A stretch of DNA of 64,000 nucleotides from Ascarosepion bandense (Eukaryota; Mollusca; Cephalopoda; Sepiida; Sepiidae): the NCBI GenBank assembly GCA_037127315.1, contig JBBBDQ010000403.1, forward strand, positions 894,501 through 958,500, in the 5' to 3' direction. Both the position numbers and the translations under genes were made by a program. Numbering within the stretch: position 1 is the first letter of the stretch; each line of letters begins with the position of its first letter. Below are positions 50,930 to 60,862 of this stretch, one piece after another. The notes below the pieces were generated by a model. That model made no database searches, was not told the origin of the DNA, and saw only the letters and a list, made by a program, of their open reading frames with translations.

Positions 50930-52233
50930 TACCAATGCTGATGGCAAGTTAAAGATTTTTTTTTTCCCGCAAAATAGTACGATTTCCCCGCCCCGTTTTG
51001 CTAATCATTTGTCTAGCAATTATTTTTTCTGTACTTGGAGAAAGAGCTGTTCTAAATATAAGTTCTTGACAAGTTAAATTTAGTCCACATTATCTGCTAT
51101 GCTGTACATATGAGCAGAGTTTTAAAAAATGAGAGAAGAATTTTTTAAAAAAAGGGAGAAAAGAGTTTTGACCTCAATAGCCTCCAATCAAAAGTTCTAA
51201 CTCGCTAATTTACAAACAAAGATTTATTGATTGATTTTTACTTTACGTCTTATCAACACTTTGTGGGTTATTCAAAACAGAAATTTATTTTACATTGTAA
51301 GAATACTTTTTCTCTTTTGCGAAGGAGGCTTACGGCCATATCACGTTGAATACACCGGTTCTCGCTCGATCACCGAAGTTAAGCAACGTTGAGCCTGGTC
51401 AGTACTTAAATGGGTCACTGCTCGGGAATACCAGGTGCTGTAAGCGTGTAATGACGGATGTGCAGTGGATATCGGCTCGGAAAGAGAAATCGGTGAGCCG
51501 AGTTCGAATTCCAGTTGAATACCCTGCATTCACTTAAGTACTGGTACCCTTGGGAAAGGTATTAATCCTTCCCACCAGTTATGGGTTAAATAACAGCGTA
51601 GGACTTGGCGACCCTGCCCTTAAAAACAAATCCCAATGAATCTTGATACTCGAAAAGAAAAAAGTATTACTAAACACAAAACTTATATAAAACAACAATA
51701 AATTGTTGAAAGAAAAAGGTATTACCAGCAATAAATAAATAAAAGTTTAGTTGGCAATAAAGGTTGATATGCCATAAAAACAACCAACCAAAACATATTT
51801 TGCGAAGGAATATTGCATGAACGATTTATTTTAGAAATAAAAGATTGTTCCTGACACAAGTCCTACTATTTACCCCTTAGCTGGGAGAAGAGGTGGATTC
51901 ATATCTTTTCCAAGGGTATTTGCATGTAAATAAATGTGACGAGCTCGAATGAAATTTGAACTCGGCTCTGATATTTCTCATTCTGAGCCACTATCTATTA
52001 CACCACCGCAGATCCATCTATGACAAGAGAAGGAAAACTTTAAAATTCCAAACTATGGGGAAGGCAATGGAAAATCACTCCATTATTTTTCCTAAAATAC
52101 ATTACAATTCCCAGATACTGTGTAGAATCATTAATGATTACGTTTTGAGGGATCACGTGGTATTAAAAACCAATCACTTCTGATCAATATGTATAATGTG
52201 GAATTAATATTTATGGTACATACATTTACATTG
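50930..52233 (+). repeat. Paralogous segment, copy 2, with 5S-tRNA SINE insertion
   Basis: Direct paralogue of 38265-39063. The alignment is interrupted only at 51327-51797 by the SINE, whose target TTTTGCGAAGGA corresponds to TTTTTGCAAAGGA at about 38625-38637 in copy 1. Parts at 51860-52020 are an old SINE A-like head, also present in copy 1. Confidence 0.8.
51327..51797 (+). repeat. 5S rRNA-tRNA composite SINE, body type 1 (reference copy)
   Basis: 471 bp flanked by TTTTGCGAAGGA at 51315-51326 and 51798-51809. The head GGCTTACGGCCATATCACGT ... AAGTTAAGCAACGTTGAGCC (5S box A) ... AATGGGTCACTGCTCGGGAA (5S box C) ... CAGGTGCTGTAAGCG covers the full 5S rRNA length of about 120 bases. Then a linker GTGTAATGACGGAT, a SINE A-type tRNA region (GTGCAGTGGATATCGG; B box GAGTTCGAATTCC), GGGAAAGGTATTAAT, then a unique 3' body ending GCCATAAAAACAACC. 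The 5S and tRNA parts each carry an internal pol III promoter (type 1 and type 2). Confidence 0.92.
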
Positions 52234-52254
52234 CAGAAAAATGAGATACTAGAT

Positions 52255-52605
52255 TAGCTACTAGGCCCCACCCTTTTAAAGTGAAACCGATAAAATGTAA
52301 CCGCACTTTCTACTCCAACAGCTTCTTTTCTCGCACTTCCCGCCCGTGGAATTCCCTTCCACATACTTGCTTCCCCGACAGCTACAATCTCCAGGAGTTT
52401 AAATGTAAGGTCAATAGACACCTCCTAACACACTAACTCGCATCCATTCTCTCAAACACTCTTCCTATGTACCTCCTTACCCGTCTATCACCCTCCTTCT
52501 GACATTTCCTATATCTAATCACTCTCTCACCACCTTTCCCTATGTAACCCCCTGCGCTATAGTGGCAATAGAATGCCTTGCTTGGGGTGAAATGATTAAA
52601 AAAAA
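52255..52605 (+). pseudogene. CR1/Jockey-like LINE 3' end
   Basis: LATRPHPFKVKPIKCNRTFY, SNSFFSRTSRPWNSLPHTCF and SYNLQEFKCKVNRHLLTH, followed by a pyrimidine-rich 3'UTR and GCCTTGCTTGGGGTGAAATG then poly-A. The coding part is remarkably clean, suggesting a fairly recent 5'-truncated insertion. Confidence 0.85.
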
Positions 52606-52614
52606 AAAAAAGAT

Positions 52615-52740
52615 TTTTTTCCCAAGAATATTTGCGCGTAAGTAAATGTAACGATCCCGACTGAAATTCGAACGCGGCCCTCCAGTTTCTCATTCTGGAC
52701 CCGCTATACATTGCACTACTTACCAGTATTATAGAACGCA
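52615..52740 (-). repeat. SINE A head, minus strand, diverged
   Basis: TTCCCAAGAATATTTGCGCG, GAAATTCGAACGCGG (B-box region) and CATTGCACTACT. Inserted at the poly-A of the preceding LINE. Confidence 0.7.
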
Positions 52741-52759
52741 CCTCAAAAAAAAAAAAAAA

Positions 52760-53080
52760 AATAGGCGATCAGAACCTGGGAGTTGTTCTTCTCAGTTGAC
52801 CTTGCTCTCACGAGGGAAAACTGACTTGTAATATTCAATATCTCCAAAACCAAATCAGTAAGTTTCACAATCGCCGAGCAAACCTTCAATTTTCACCAGT
52901 CATTATGTTTGGCCTTTAATATCTATTGAGATTCAAGCTCCCTTGATATTTCAAATTCTTTTATACAAAACATCGCTTAAAATGCTGAATAAATTATCGG
53001 TTCCTTGTATCGCTGCAGAAAGTATCTGACTCCTCCTGACATGTTCTGTCCTTTTTATTTTTTTACAGTAGTGTAATTAT
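52760..53080. other. No gene recognised
   Basis: About 52790-52980 gives short LINE-like words (LVILNISKTKSVSFTIAE; NPQFSPVIMFGL), suggesting a decayed CR1/Jockey segment between RT and C-terminus, but it is too weak to delimit. Confidence 0.35.
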
Positions 53081-53082
53081 CA

Positions 53083-53217
53083 GGTATTAATCCATATCTT
53101 CTCTCTCCAGCTATGAGCTGAACAGCAAAACAGATTGGGTTATATCGCCTTGGTTGGCAACCAGTCTACCGCAGAAAGTAATGGCAAACTACTGCAGGAA
53201 AATCTTCTGCTTAGTCA
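53083..53217 (+). repeat. SINE A, 5'-truncated
   Basis: From CAGGTATTAATCCATATC to TTCTGCTTAGTCAGTC. It abuts the mariner fragment at its transposase-coding side. Confidence 0.82.
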
Positions 53218-53512
53218 GTCTATTTGATTTATAGTCAGTTGCTTTTCATCGATCACCATGTGGGGAATATGATCAATTTTTTTTTTCTCAGTGGTGAAAC
53301 TTGGAGGACGGCCAGATCTTTGGTCATCTTCAAGATTCTTCCTTCTCTTCCTGAATTCAGCTGCCCACATTTGTACTGTTGATAATGCTGGGGCGTCATC
53401 CCTTAAAGTAGCAAACATGAAAGCATGAATGTCCTTGATTTGGGTGCTAAACCTTTTTTTGAAGATTCTTTCGTTACTTTCGAAGCTTTCTTTGGACAGT
53501 TAGATGTCAGAT
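53218..53512 (-). pseudogene. Mariner transposase N-terminal fragment
   Basis: Minus-strand frame 53418-53215: MFATLRDDAPALSTVQMWAA, EFRKRRKNLEDDQRSGRPPS, then ID-IPHMVIDEKQLTINQI. This is the second helix-turn-helix and linker of the mariner DNA-binding domain (the GRPS hinge is visible). Upstream codons to about 53500 continue in a shifted frame (KDIHA). It is cut off by SINE A at 53217, so the catalytic domain is gone. Its 5' side leads into the 120-bp repeat array. Confidence 0.82.
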
Positions 53513-55197
53513 TAACTGGATATAAAAAATGCAATTATTAATAAGAAAAGTTGAAACTTATGCATGAAAGATTTCACAGCTCTAGAATCGTTTCTTCATA
53601 TTCAGCCAATAAGTTTTTCAGCCCACTGTACCTGAATATAAACAATGCAGTTATTAATGAGAAAAGTTGAAATTAATGCATGAAAGATTTCACAGCTCTA
53701 AAATCACCTCCCTTCCATAGCCGGCCAATGGGTTTTTTCAGCCCACTCTCGTACCTGAATATAAACAATGCAGTTATTAATGAGAAAAGTTGAAATTAAT
53801 GCATGAAAGATTACACAGCTCTAAAATCACTCCTTCATAGTCAGCCAATGGGTTTTTTTCAGCCCACTCTCGTACCTGAATATAAACAATGCAGTTATTA
53901 ATGAGAAAAGTTGAAATTAATGCATGAAAGATTTCACAGCTCTAAAATCACTCATAGTCAGCCAATGGGTTTTTTCAGCCCACTCTCGTACCTGAATATA
54001 AACAATGCAGTTATTAATGAGAAAAAGTTGAAATTAATGCATGAAAGATTTCACAGCTCTAAAAATCACTCCTTCATAGTCAGCCAATGGGTTTTTTCAG
54101 CCCAGCTCTCGTGTCTGAATATAAACAATGCAGTTATTAATGAGAAAAGTTGAAATTAATGCATGAAAGTTTCACACAGCTCTAAAATCACTCCTTCATA
54201 GTCAGCCAATGGGTTTTTTCTGTGCGCCCACTCTCGTACCTGAATATAAACAATGCAGTTATTAATGAGAAAAGTTGAAATTAATGCATGAAAGATTTCA
54301 CAGCTCTAAAATCACTCCTTCATAGTCAGCTAATGGGTTTTTTTCAGCTCCACTCTCGTACCTGAATATAAACAATGCAGTTATTAATGAGAAAAGTTGA
54401 AATTAATGCATGAAAGATTTCACAGCTCTAAAATCACTCCTTCATAGTCAGCCAATGGGTTTTTTCAGCCCACTCTCAAAACCTGAATATAAACAATGCA
54501 GTTATTAATGAGAAAAGTTGAATAAATGCATGAAAGATTTCACAGCTCTAAAATCACTCCTTCATAGTCAGCCAATGGGTTTTTTCAGCCCACTCTCGTA
54601 CCTGAATATAAACAATGCAGTTATTAATGAGAAAAGTTGAAATTAATGCATGAAAGATTTCACAGCTCTAAAATCACCTTCATAGTCAGCCAATGGGTTT
54701 TTTCAGCCCACTCTCGTACCTGAATATAAACAATGCAGTTATTAATGAGAAAAGTTGAAATTAATGATGAAAGATTTCACAGCTCTAAAATCACTCCTTC
54801 ATAGTCAGCCAATGGGTTTTTTCAGCCCACTCTCGTACCTGAATATAAACAATGCAGTTATTAATGAGAAAAGTTGAAATTAATGCATGAAAGATTTCAC
54901 AGCTCTAAAATCACTCCTTCATAGTCAGCCAATGGGTTTTTTTTCAGCCCAATTTCGTACCTGAATATAAACAATGCAGTTATTAATGAGAAAAGTTGAA
55001 ATTAATGCATGAAAGATTTCACAGCTCTAAAATCACTCCTTCATAGTCAGCCAATGGGTTTTTTCAGCCCACTCTCGTACCTGAATATAAACAATGCAGT
55101 TATTAATGAGAAAAGTTAAAATTAATGCATGAAAGATTTCATTTCTAAAATCATTCCTTCATAATTATCCTATGAACTATTCAGCCCACTCTTGTAC
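53513..55197 (-). repeat. Satellite-like array of about 14 x 120 bp made of a mariner 5' end
   Basis: The unit (minus strand) begins TACGAGAGTGGGCTGAAAAA, passes GAAGGAGTGATTTTAGAGCT and GAAATCTTTCATGCATTAAT and ends GCATTGTTTATATTCAGG. The outermost unit (55197-55080) begins TACAAGAGTGGGCTGAATAG then TTCATAGGA, which has the look of a mariner terminal repeat after TA. The innermost unit runs into the transposase fragment. Units differ mainly by one- to four-base indels, so amplification was recent or homogenised. The small ORF at 53911-54153 is part of the array. Confidence 0.9.
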
Positions 55198-55336
55198 GCT
55201 TGAAGCTGAACCGATCTTGGAAGTTCAACTGAGCAAATCTGATAGACAAGGAACAGTGTAGATATTAACCTGGATTCATATTTTCTACTACATTTTGCTT
55301 TTTAAAAATAAAATGTATGTCCATTATTTACATTGT
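55198..55336. other. No feature recognised
   Basis: Short AT-rich linker between the array and the next SINE. Confidence 0.4.
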
Positions 55337-55625
55337 CCGGTTTGTTGTTCTTATCTTTATTGCCGTATTCACGACGTTTCGGACGTTGTACACCCCGGCC
55401 TTCTTTAGGTGAATGGAAATTTCGAACTGAACCCTTTATTTCGATCACGGGGTATATTGTTCTCGTTCTATGAGCCATGAAAATTCTACATGTCTTCCCT
55501 TTAACTCAACTCTCTAAGTTATTTGTTCACCACTGCTGTAGCCAGGTATTGAACTCACAACTCTTTGAGTCAAGTCACTGGATTTGACCAATGCTTTTAT
55601 CCACTAGGTCATATGTCCTAGAGGA
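55337..55625 (-). mobile_element. tRNA-headed SINE with hammerhead-like tail (most complete copy)
   Basis: Minus strand, about 285 bp: A-box-like TGACCTAGTGGATAAAAGC, CTCAAAGAGTTGTGAGTTC, B box GAGTTCAATACC, the block GTGGTGAACAAATAACTTAG, CATAGAACGAGAACAATATA, then the hammerhead-like tail (55367-55414) and CAATAAAGATAAGAACAAC. A pol III head joined to a hammerhead-bearing tail recalls the schistosome Sm-alpha SINE-like repeats. Here the link is structural only. Confidence 0.6.
55367..55414 (-). ncRNA. Hammerhead-like motif with one core change
   Basis: Minus strand: ATTCAC and GTGAAT form a perfect 6-bp stem I. The core reads CTAAAGA (G5 changed to A). GGCC / GTCC can form a partial stem II around GGGGTGTACAAC. 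GAA is present. ACGT is a minimal self-complementary stem III and C is at the cleavage position. Predicted inactive in this copy; the copy at 31732-31777 keeps CTGAAGA but has a rearranged stem II. Confidence 0.45.
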
Positions 55626-55693
55626 CATGAAATTTTTGTTGTGCTTTCGTCGGCCTGAATTTCTTTTTGCACCAAAAATGAGCCACAAGGAAG

Positions 55694-56176
55694 GTTTGGT
55701 TTGGTTGTTTTGTTTTTATGGCAAATCAACCTCGACGGGTCATTTATTGCCAACTAAACTTTTATTTATTTATTGCTGGTAATACCTTTTTCTTTCAACA
55801 ATTTATTGTTGTTTTATATAAGTTTTGTGTTTAGTAATACTTTTTTCTTTTCGAGTATCAAGATTCATTGGGATTTGTTTTTAAGGGCAGGGTCGCCAAG
55901 TCCTACGCTGTTATTTAACCCATAACTGGTGGGAAGGATTAATACCTTTCCCAAGGGTACCAGTACTTAAGTGAATGCAGGGTATTCAACTGGAATTCGA
56001 ACTCGGCTCACCGATTTCTCTTTCCGAGCCGATATCCACTGCACATCCGTCATTACACGCTTACAGCACCTGGTATTCCCGAGCAGTGATCCATTTAAGT
56101 ACTGACCAGGCTCAACGTTGCTTAACTTCGGTGATCGAGCGAGAACCGGTGTATTCAACGTGATAGGCCGTAAGCC
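55694..56176 (-). repeat. 5S rRNA-tRNA composite SINE, body type 1, second full copy
   Basis: 483 bp flanked by CCACAAGGAAG at 55683-55693 and 56177-56187. Very similar to 51327-51797 over the whole length, including the 5S head (GGCTTACGGCC), linker, tRNA-like region and unique body. The chief difference is about 12 extra bases near the 3' end. Distinct target-site duplications show the two are independent insertions and not halves of a segmental inverted duplication. Confidence 0.92.
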
Positions 56177-56189
56177 CCACAAGGAAGAA

Positions 56190-56820
56190 AAGGTTGAGAA
56201 ACACTGATGTCGTGTGCACAATTCGCCGATCTTCAATCGGAAGCCATGTTGAAACATTCACAAAAAAAAAAAGAAAAAAATCAGTCTCCCTCCGCCTCTT
56301 CTTCATTATTTTTGCTAATAATTGATTCCCTTTTTATCATATTTATCTTATTGTATGAAAATCGTTTTTCGTATTTTTGTTTTTGTTTTTTTGTAGAAAT
56401 AACCAAAATTTAAATATTTTTTATAACCTTCGTATCATTATGCTTAACTTTTCTTATGCCTCAAACTGTCTGATATATTTTCCATTTGTTTTTATTCATT
56501 TTTCAGACTCAATATGCAAAGCAACATGGATGGTGTTTCCTATTCTTGCAACGACCTCAAATTTACAACTGTTAACAGCGTAGGTGAGTGACACATGGAA
56601 ACTTTGTCTCATTAACGTTTGTTGTTGAGATTTTCTCTATCAAATTATATCCACTACAAAGCGATGAAAAAATACATATTAACTAACCTAGAAACTGGTA
56701 ATTACTAGTTTGATTCAAATAGTAGAAAACAAAAGACTCTGGATGTTTGAAGTCTCATCTCAAATTCTGTTCTGATTTGATATGGTAACTTCAGGGGAAA
56801 ATTTCTGTTCGAGGCAAAAT
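56190..56820. other. No gene recognised
   Basis: AT-rich sequence. Open frames 56207-56583 are hydrophobic low-complexity translations without a domain. Confidence 0.45.
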
Positions 56821-56821
56821 A

Positions 56822-56927
56822 CATTCATTCTTATTATAGCATTTATAAAATTTTATACAAAACTAAAAGCGTCTATAAAATTATACATAAACTTGTGTCT
56901 GTAAAATTTTATATAAAACTTTTTTTT
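56822..56927. repeat. Diverged minisatellite, left part
   Basis: Imperfect approximately 30-bp units of the type CGTCTATAAAATTTTATATA + AAACTTATA. The same unit fills 59625-59955. Confidence 0.65.
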
Positions 56928-57475
56928 TAATCATTTCGCCCCCAAGCAAGGCATTCCATTGCCACTATTGTGCAGGGGGTTACACAGGGGAAAGTGATTG
57001 GAAAGAGTAGTTAGATATAGGAAATGTCAGAAGGAGGGTGATAAACGGGTAAGGATAACGAGGATGGAGGTTGGGTAGATGGGAAGGGTGTTTGAGAGAA
57101 TGGATGCGAGTTAGTGTGTTAGGAGGTGTCTATTGAACTTACATTTAAATTCCTGAAGATTGTAGCTGTCGAGGAAGCAAGTATATGGAAGGGAATTCCA
57201 CAGGCGGGAAGTGCGAGGAAAGAAGCTGTTGGAGTAGAAATTGCGGTTACATCTTATCTGTTTCACAGTAAAAGACCTAGTGTCTAATCTAGTATCTCGT
57301 GCAAATTCATACCTAAGGTGCTCCAGTGATTTAAGTTCATCGGAGCAGAAGCCGTGATACTATTACAGGCACAGAGAAGCCACGTCACGGCGGTGAGCGA
57401 GTGACTGCAGGCGGTCTCCTAAATTGCGTATCATGCGACTTTTAAAGCTAATTTTAAGGGGACCGCATCATACAC
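56928..57475 (-). pseudogene. CR1/Jockey-like LINE 3' end, minus strand
   Basis: Reverse reading gives RMIRNLGDRLQSLAHRRDVA, DELKSLEHLRYEFARDTRL, NSFFPRTSRLWNSLPYTCF and YNLQEFKCKFNRHLLTH, then the 3'UTR and CCTTGCTTGGGGGCGAAATG with poly-A(T). Same subfamily as 52255-52605 but longer at the 5' side. Confidence 0.85.
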
Positions 57476-57499
57476 AAGATATAAAATTAGCGTATGTAC

Positions 57500-57782
57500 T
57501 ACTGGAATTCGAGAAATAGGTTAGCCGAGTTCGAATTCCAGTTGAATTCGTTGAATTCACTTACGCGCAAATACTCTTGGGAAGGGTATTAATCCATCTC
57601 TTCCCTCCAGCTATGGGTCAAATAACAGAACAGATTGAGTTCTCTAGCCTTGGTTAGCAACCAATCTACCGCAGAAAGTAATAGCAATCTACTGCGGGAA
57701 AATCTTCTGCCCGGTCACTCATGTCTCGAAAGAGACATGATCGCCCAAGCATGTATCTCGTATTGCATTTAACTGACTGATT
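57500..57782 (+). repeat. SINE A, slightly 5'-truncated
   Basis: GAATTCGAGAAATAGGTTAG, B box GAGTTCGAATTCC, to GCATTTAACTGACTGATT. In the tail the AAGTCATGTCTCGAAAGAGA segment is a local variant. Confidence 0.87.
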
Positions 57783-57784
57783 CC

Positions 57785-58285
57785 TATAAAACTGGTCCGG
57801 TGTGAATGCCAGCATCGAAGTTTTCGCGCCATTGTAGAAATTTTAAGTGAAATTGCAATTGTTTTCGTCGTTCGTTACTCCCTGTTAAGCTGCTATAGCC
57901 CACAGGAATCATTTCTTCCGGCTATACTAACATGATAGTTCGGGTCATAACAGATACCTCTCTGTATACTCTCGTAATACACGTAAGCGTGTCCTCAACA
58001 AGGGTAATTCCTTGTTCGCTGATAAAATGAGACACTCTATAGTCTCTCACAAATTTGGTTGTTGTGATTACTGGCGGTTTTTTTTTAGAATGTTCCTCTC
58101 TTCAAACATTTTGAACTATTTTGATATACAGCTGATAAACAGAACGCTTTACTCGTAAAATTTTCTTCTAACTTCAATATAGTCTCATCAGGAGTATCTT
58201 TGCCTTTTTGGGTTTTTTTTTTTTTTCACTAAAAACAGAATCTCTACTGAGTGATATGCGTCTAACCCCTTTCGATGTTATCATC
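57785..58285. other. No gene recognised
   Basis: A CCTGATGAGACTATATTGAA phrase on the minus strand at 58165-58190 resembles a Penelope-like 3' end, but no complete hammerhead can be drawn. Confidence 0.4.
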
Positions 58286-58289
58286 TTCT

Positions 58290-59615
58290 AACTAGATCCC
58301 CCACAAGGCATGCTGACTTGACCGTTTCCTAGCAGTTGCCCAAAACAAATGTGCACCTGAACTGGATCCTGTTCTCTCCAAACTCTACAACAAATGCGTT
58401 GCTACTTTTAGATCTTCAGCCTGTTGGAAATCCTCTTCTATAGTTTCTGTTTTTAAGAACTCTGTTAAAAATGTTCGTCCTTTTACCATATTTTTTTTTT
58501 TTTGCAAAGTACTAGAGGCTCTAATCAACTTCGAATTGGTCAAGCATCTCAGTTTCCACGGATTTCTTTCAGATAAACATAATGGCTTTCACTTCTCTAG
58601 GTCAAACTCTGTTGTATTAACAGTTATTATCGAATTTTTCTATCGAGCTTTAGATAAGAATGGCAAGGCCCTGACTGTGATTTGATATGTTAGCCTTCTT
58701 CATAAGTTCAAGAGCTATGGTGTCTCTAGCTGTATATTCGATTTGATCCAATCTTTGTTAATAGATCTCGTAATGAAAGTCATGTTGAACGTCCACGCTT
58801 CTAGATATTTTTCACATTAATGCGGAATCCCCTAGACCTCTATGCTTAAACCTACGCTGTTTTCCCCGATGACATTAGTTCTCAACATGATATTCATGCA
58901 GATGACACAACTATTTACACCTGTCCGACAGATCCGATTAAGTAAAACTGGCAGGTGATCTCGAAAATGACCTCCAATTAGTTGTTAACGGAAAGAAACG
59001 ACTTATAAATTCTAACACCTCTAAAACGAAACTACTGTCTTTCAATAATCACAGGAAACTATTTGGTACAGTGCTCCTGCTATGTATCTCTAGATCATCG
59101 ACAAAACCAAAAGTATGGCCTGTAATATTATCAGTCCTGACCTGACATCTCGACTTCAGTCACTTTCTCTTTGAACTATCATGGTTTTACTGTATGTTTT
59201 CTATAAATATTTTTATTTTTTTGTTCTAATGAGCTTTCATCATTGGCACCTCGACTACATGAATTTAAGAGTCCTAGATTTGAAGCTCAGTCTCACCATT
59301 TTACTGTTAAAATAGCTAGATGCAACCGTAAGTTCTATTCTAATAGTTTCTTCTCTCGTACTTCTCTCCTGTGAAACCCTTTTTCAAATTCCTACACACA
59401 CACACACACACACAAAAAATTAAATGCAACGTCAATCGCTATCTTATCTTCCTGAATTTTTTTATTTATTTACCCTTTCTCTCCATTAGAGTTTTCTCAT
59501 TTTCTTTCGCTCTCACTAACCACTTTATCGCCTTGCTTGGAGTGAAACGACTTAAAAAGATAGCGTCAATAACATTTAATGTGAAACTTATATCGTCAAT
59601 GAAAATGTATTTTTA
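58290..59615 (+). pseudogene. CR1/Jockey-like LINE ORF2: reverse transcriptase to 3' end
   Basis: Translated with frameshifts: APELDPVLSKLYNKC, ATFRSSACWKSS, VFKNSVKNVRPFTI, CKVLEALINFELVKHLSFHG, FLSDKHNGFHFSRSNSV, IFYRALDKNGKA (RT palm), LLHKFKSYGVSSCIF, MKVMLNV, HADDTTIYTCP (the FADD-like catalytic motif, as HADD), KTKLLSFNNH, and then CNIISPDLTSRLQSLSL and the C-terminal KFNVNRYLIF. It ends CGCCTTGCTTGGAGTGAAAC. This is the only fragment in the window holding the RT catalytic box. Multiple stops make it inactive. Confidence 0.82.
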
Positions 59616-59624
59616 GTTTCTATG

Positions 59625-59955
59625 AAATTTTATATAAAGCTTATACCGTTTATAACATTTATATAACAGTTGCAGTGTTTATAGAATCTTATACAGAAAT
59701 TGAATGGGTCTCTAAAATTCTACGCCAAAACTTATAGCGTATATAAAATCTTACGTAAAATCTTAGTGCCTATAAAATCTTATATGAAAACTTACAACGT
59801 CTATAAGATCTTATATATAAGTTTATGAGTTCTATAATAGCCAATATAAAAATTTATATCGTCTATAAAAACTTATCACGTCTATAAAATCCTATATAAA
59901 ATTTATAACGTTTATAAAATCTTATATAAAACTTATAACAGTTCATAAAATCGTA
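59625..59955. repeat. Diverged minisatellite, right part
   Basis: About 11 imperfect 30-bp units (CGTCTATAAAATCTTATATA plus AAACTTATAA). Continuous in character with 56822-56927; the two parts are separated by LINE and SINE insertions. Confidence 0.75.
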
Positions 59956-59959
59956 TTAT

Positions 59960-60430
59960 ACTGTTTCAGATGAGTTTTAATCAAAAAGCAAAATTCGTGA
60001 CTACCGAAGCCATACAACATGGTTAACTCAATGCTCAGAAAAATAAACATAGCTATTTAACTAAATATAGGAATTAGCTGAAACTTTTATCGTATCAGCA
60101 AATGTGCCATTCTTTCTAAATATCTAAAATAAATACGATTGCGTGAGTTCCCTGTACTTTCTTTGAAAATGGTGCTGTCAATCTTCAGTTGACGCAAGAA
60201 TGTTGATTCTATCCAAATCGTTCCTTAATAATTAAGAAAATATCAGTTTAACCTTATTTCATTTTATAATAATAGCTTTCGTTATTACAGATGTTTTGAG
60301 ATCTTTCAGCTTTTGTTATGCAAAAAAAATTTCGAGGCAAAATGTATATTTTATTTATAAATAAATTCAAAAATATAGTCCACAGAAACATCTATTCAAG
60401 TAACACAATACATCATACATTATTGTGCCT
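59960..60430. other. No gene recognised
   Basis: AT-rich sequence. No supported feature. Confidence 0.45.
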
Positions 60431-60432
60431 AG

Positions 60433-60556
60433 AGCATCTCGGAGTGGTGCAATGATTAACAAGTTTGCTTCGTTAGAATCATTACAATTGAGTAGCGAGT
60501 TCGATCCCTATACATTCGTCCTTGTACCACATCTAAGCTACGCTTAGAAAATCACC
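60433..60556 (+). repeat. tRNA-derived SINE family C, copy 2
   Basis: CTCGGAGTGGTGCAATGATTA (A-box region), GCGAGTTCGATCCCTA (B box), then CCACATCTAAGCTACGCTTA and GAAAATCACC. Confidence 0.7.
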
Positions 60557-60559
60557 ATA

Positions 60560-60860
60560 TATTATTGTATTGTTAATCCGGGCTCTTTGATACTTAATAA
60601 TATCTATCGATTTTGTTAACTTTTCTATTGGATCAACTATAAAATTACTTGTATCGACTTTCATTGTATCCAATAGAACTTCTTTGCTTGAATATTGTTT
60701 TACATTCCCTGATAAATCTCTTTTAGATTAATATCTGTGAAGGTTAGAGACCAAGTCATTAATTTGTTGTCATCGAAACCCTTTTTATTCATAAGATTGT
60801 TAGTAAGCAGCTATGCAGAATGAGAAGGGCTATTGTCACACGCAAATATAATGAGTGTTT
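60560..60860. other. No gene recognised
   Basis: Short AT-rich stretch between the SINE and the Helitron. Confidence 0.4.
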
Positions 60861-60862
60861 TA

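Noticed and set aside
51327..51450. Genuine 5S rRNA gene
   Set aside because: The 5S-like sequence is fused to tRNA-like and body sequence inside one target-site duplication, and it has several changes from expected 5S. It is a SINE head.
53513..55197. CRISPR-like direct repeats
   Set aside because: Units are contiguous 120-bp tandem repeats without variable spacers.
51315..56187. Segmental inverted duplication (51.3 and 55.7-56.2 kb)
   Set aside because: Homology stops exactly at two different target-site duplications, so these are separate SINE insertions.
58150..58195. Hammerhead on the minus strand at CCTGATGAGACTATATTGAA
   Set aside because: CTGATGA and a GAA exist, but no stem II pairs between them.
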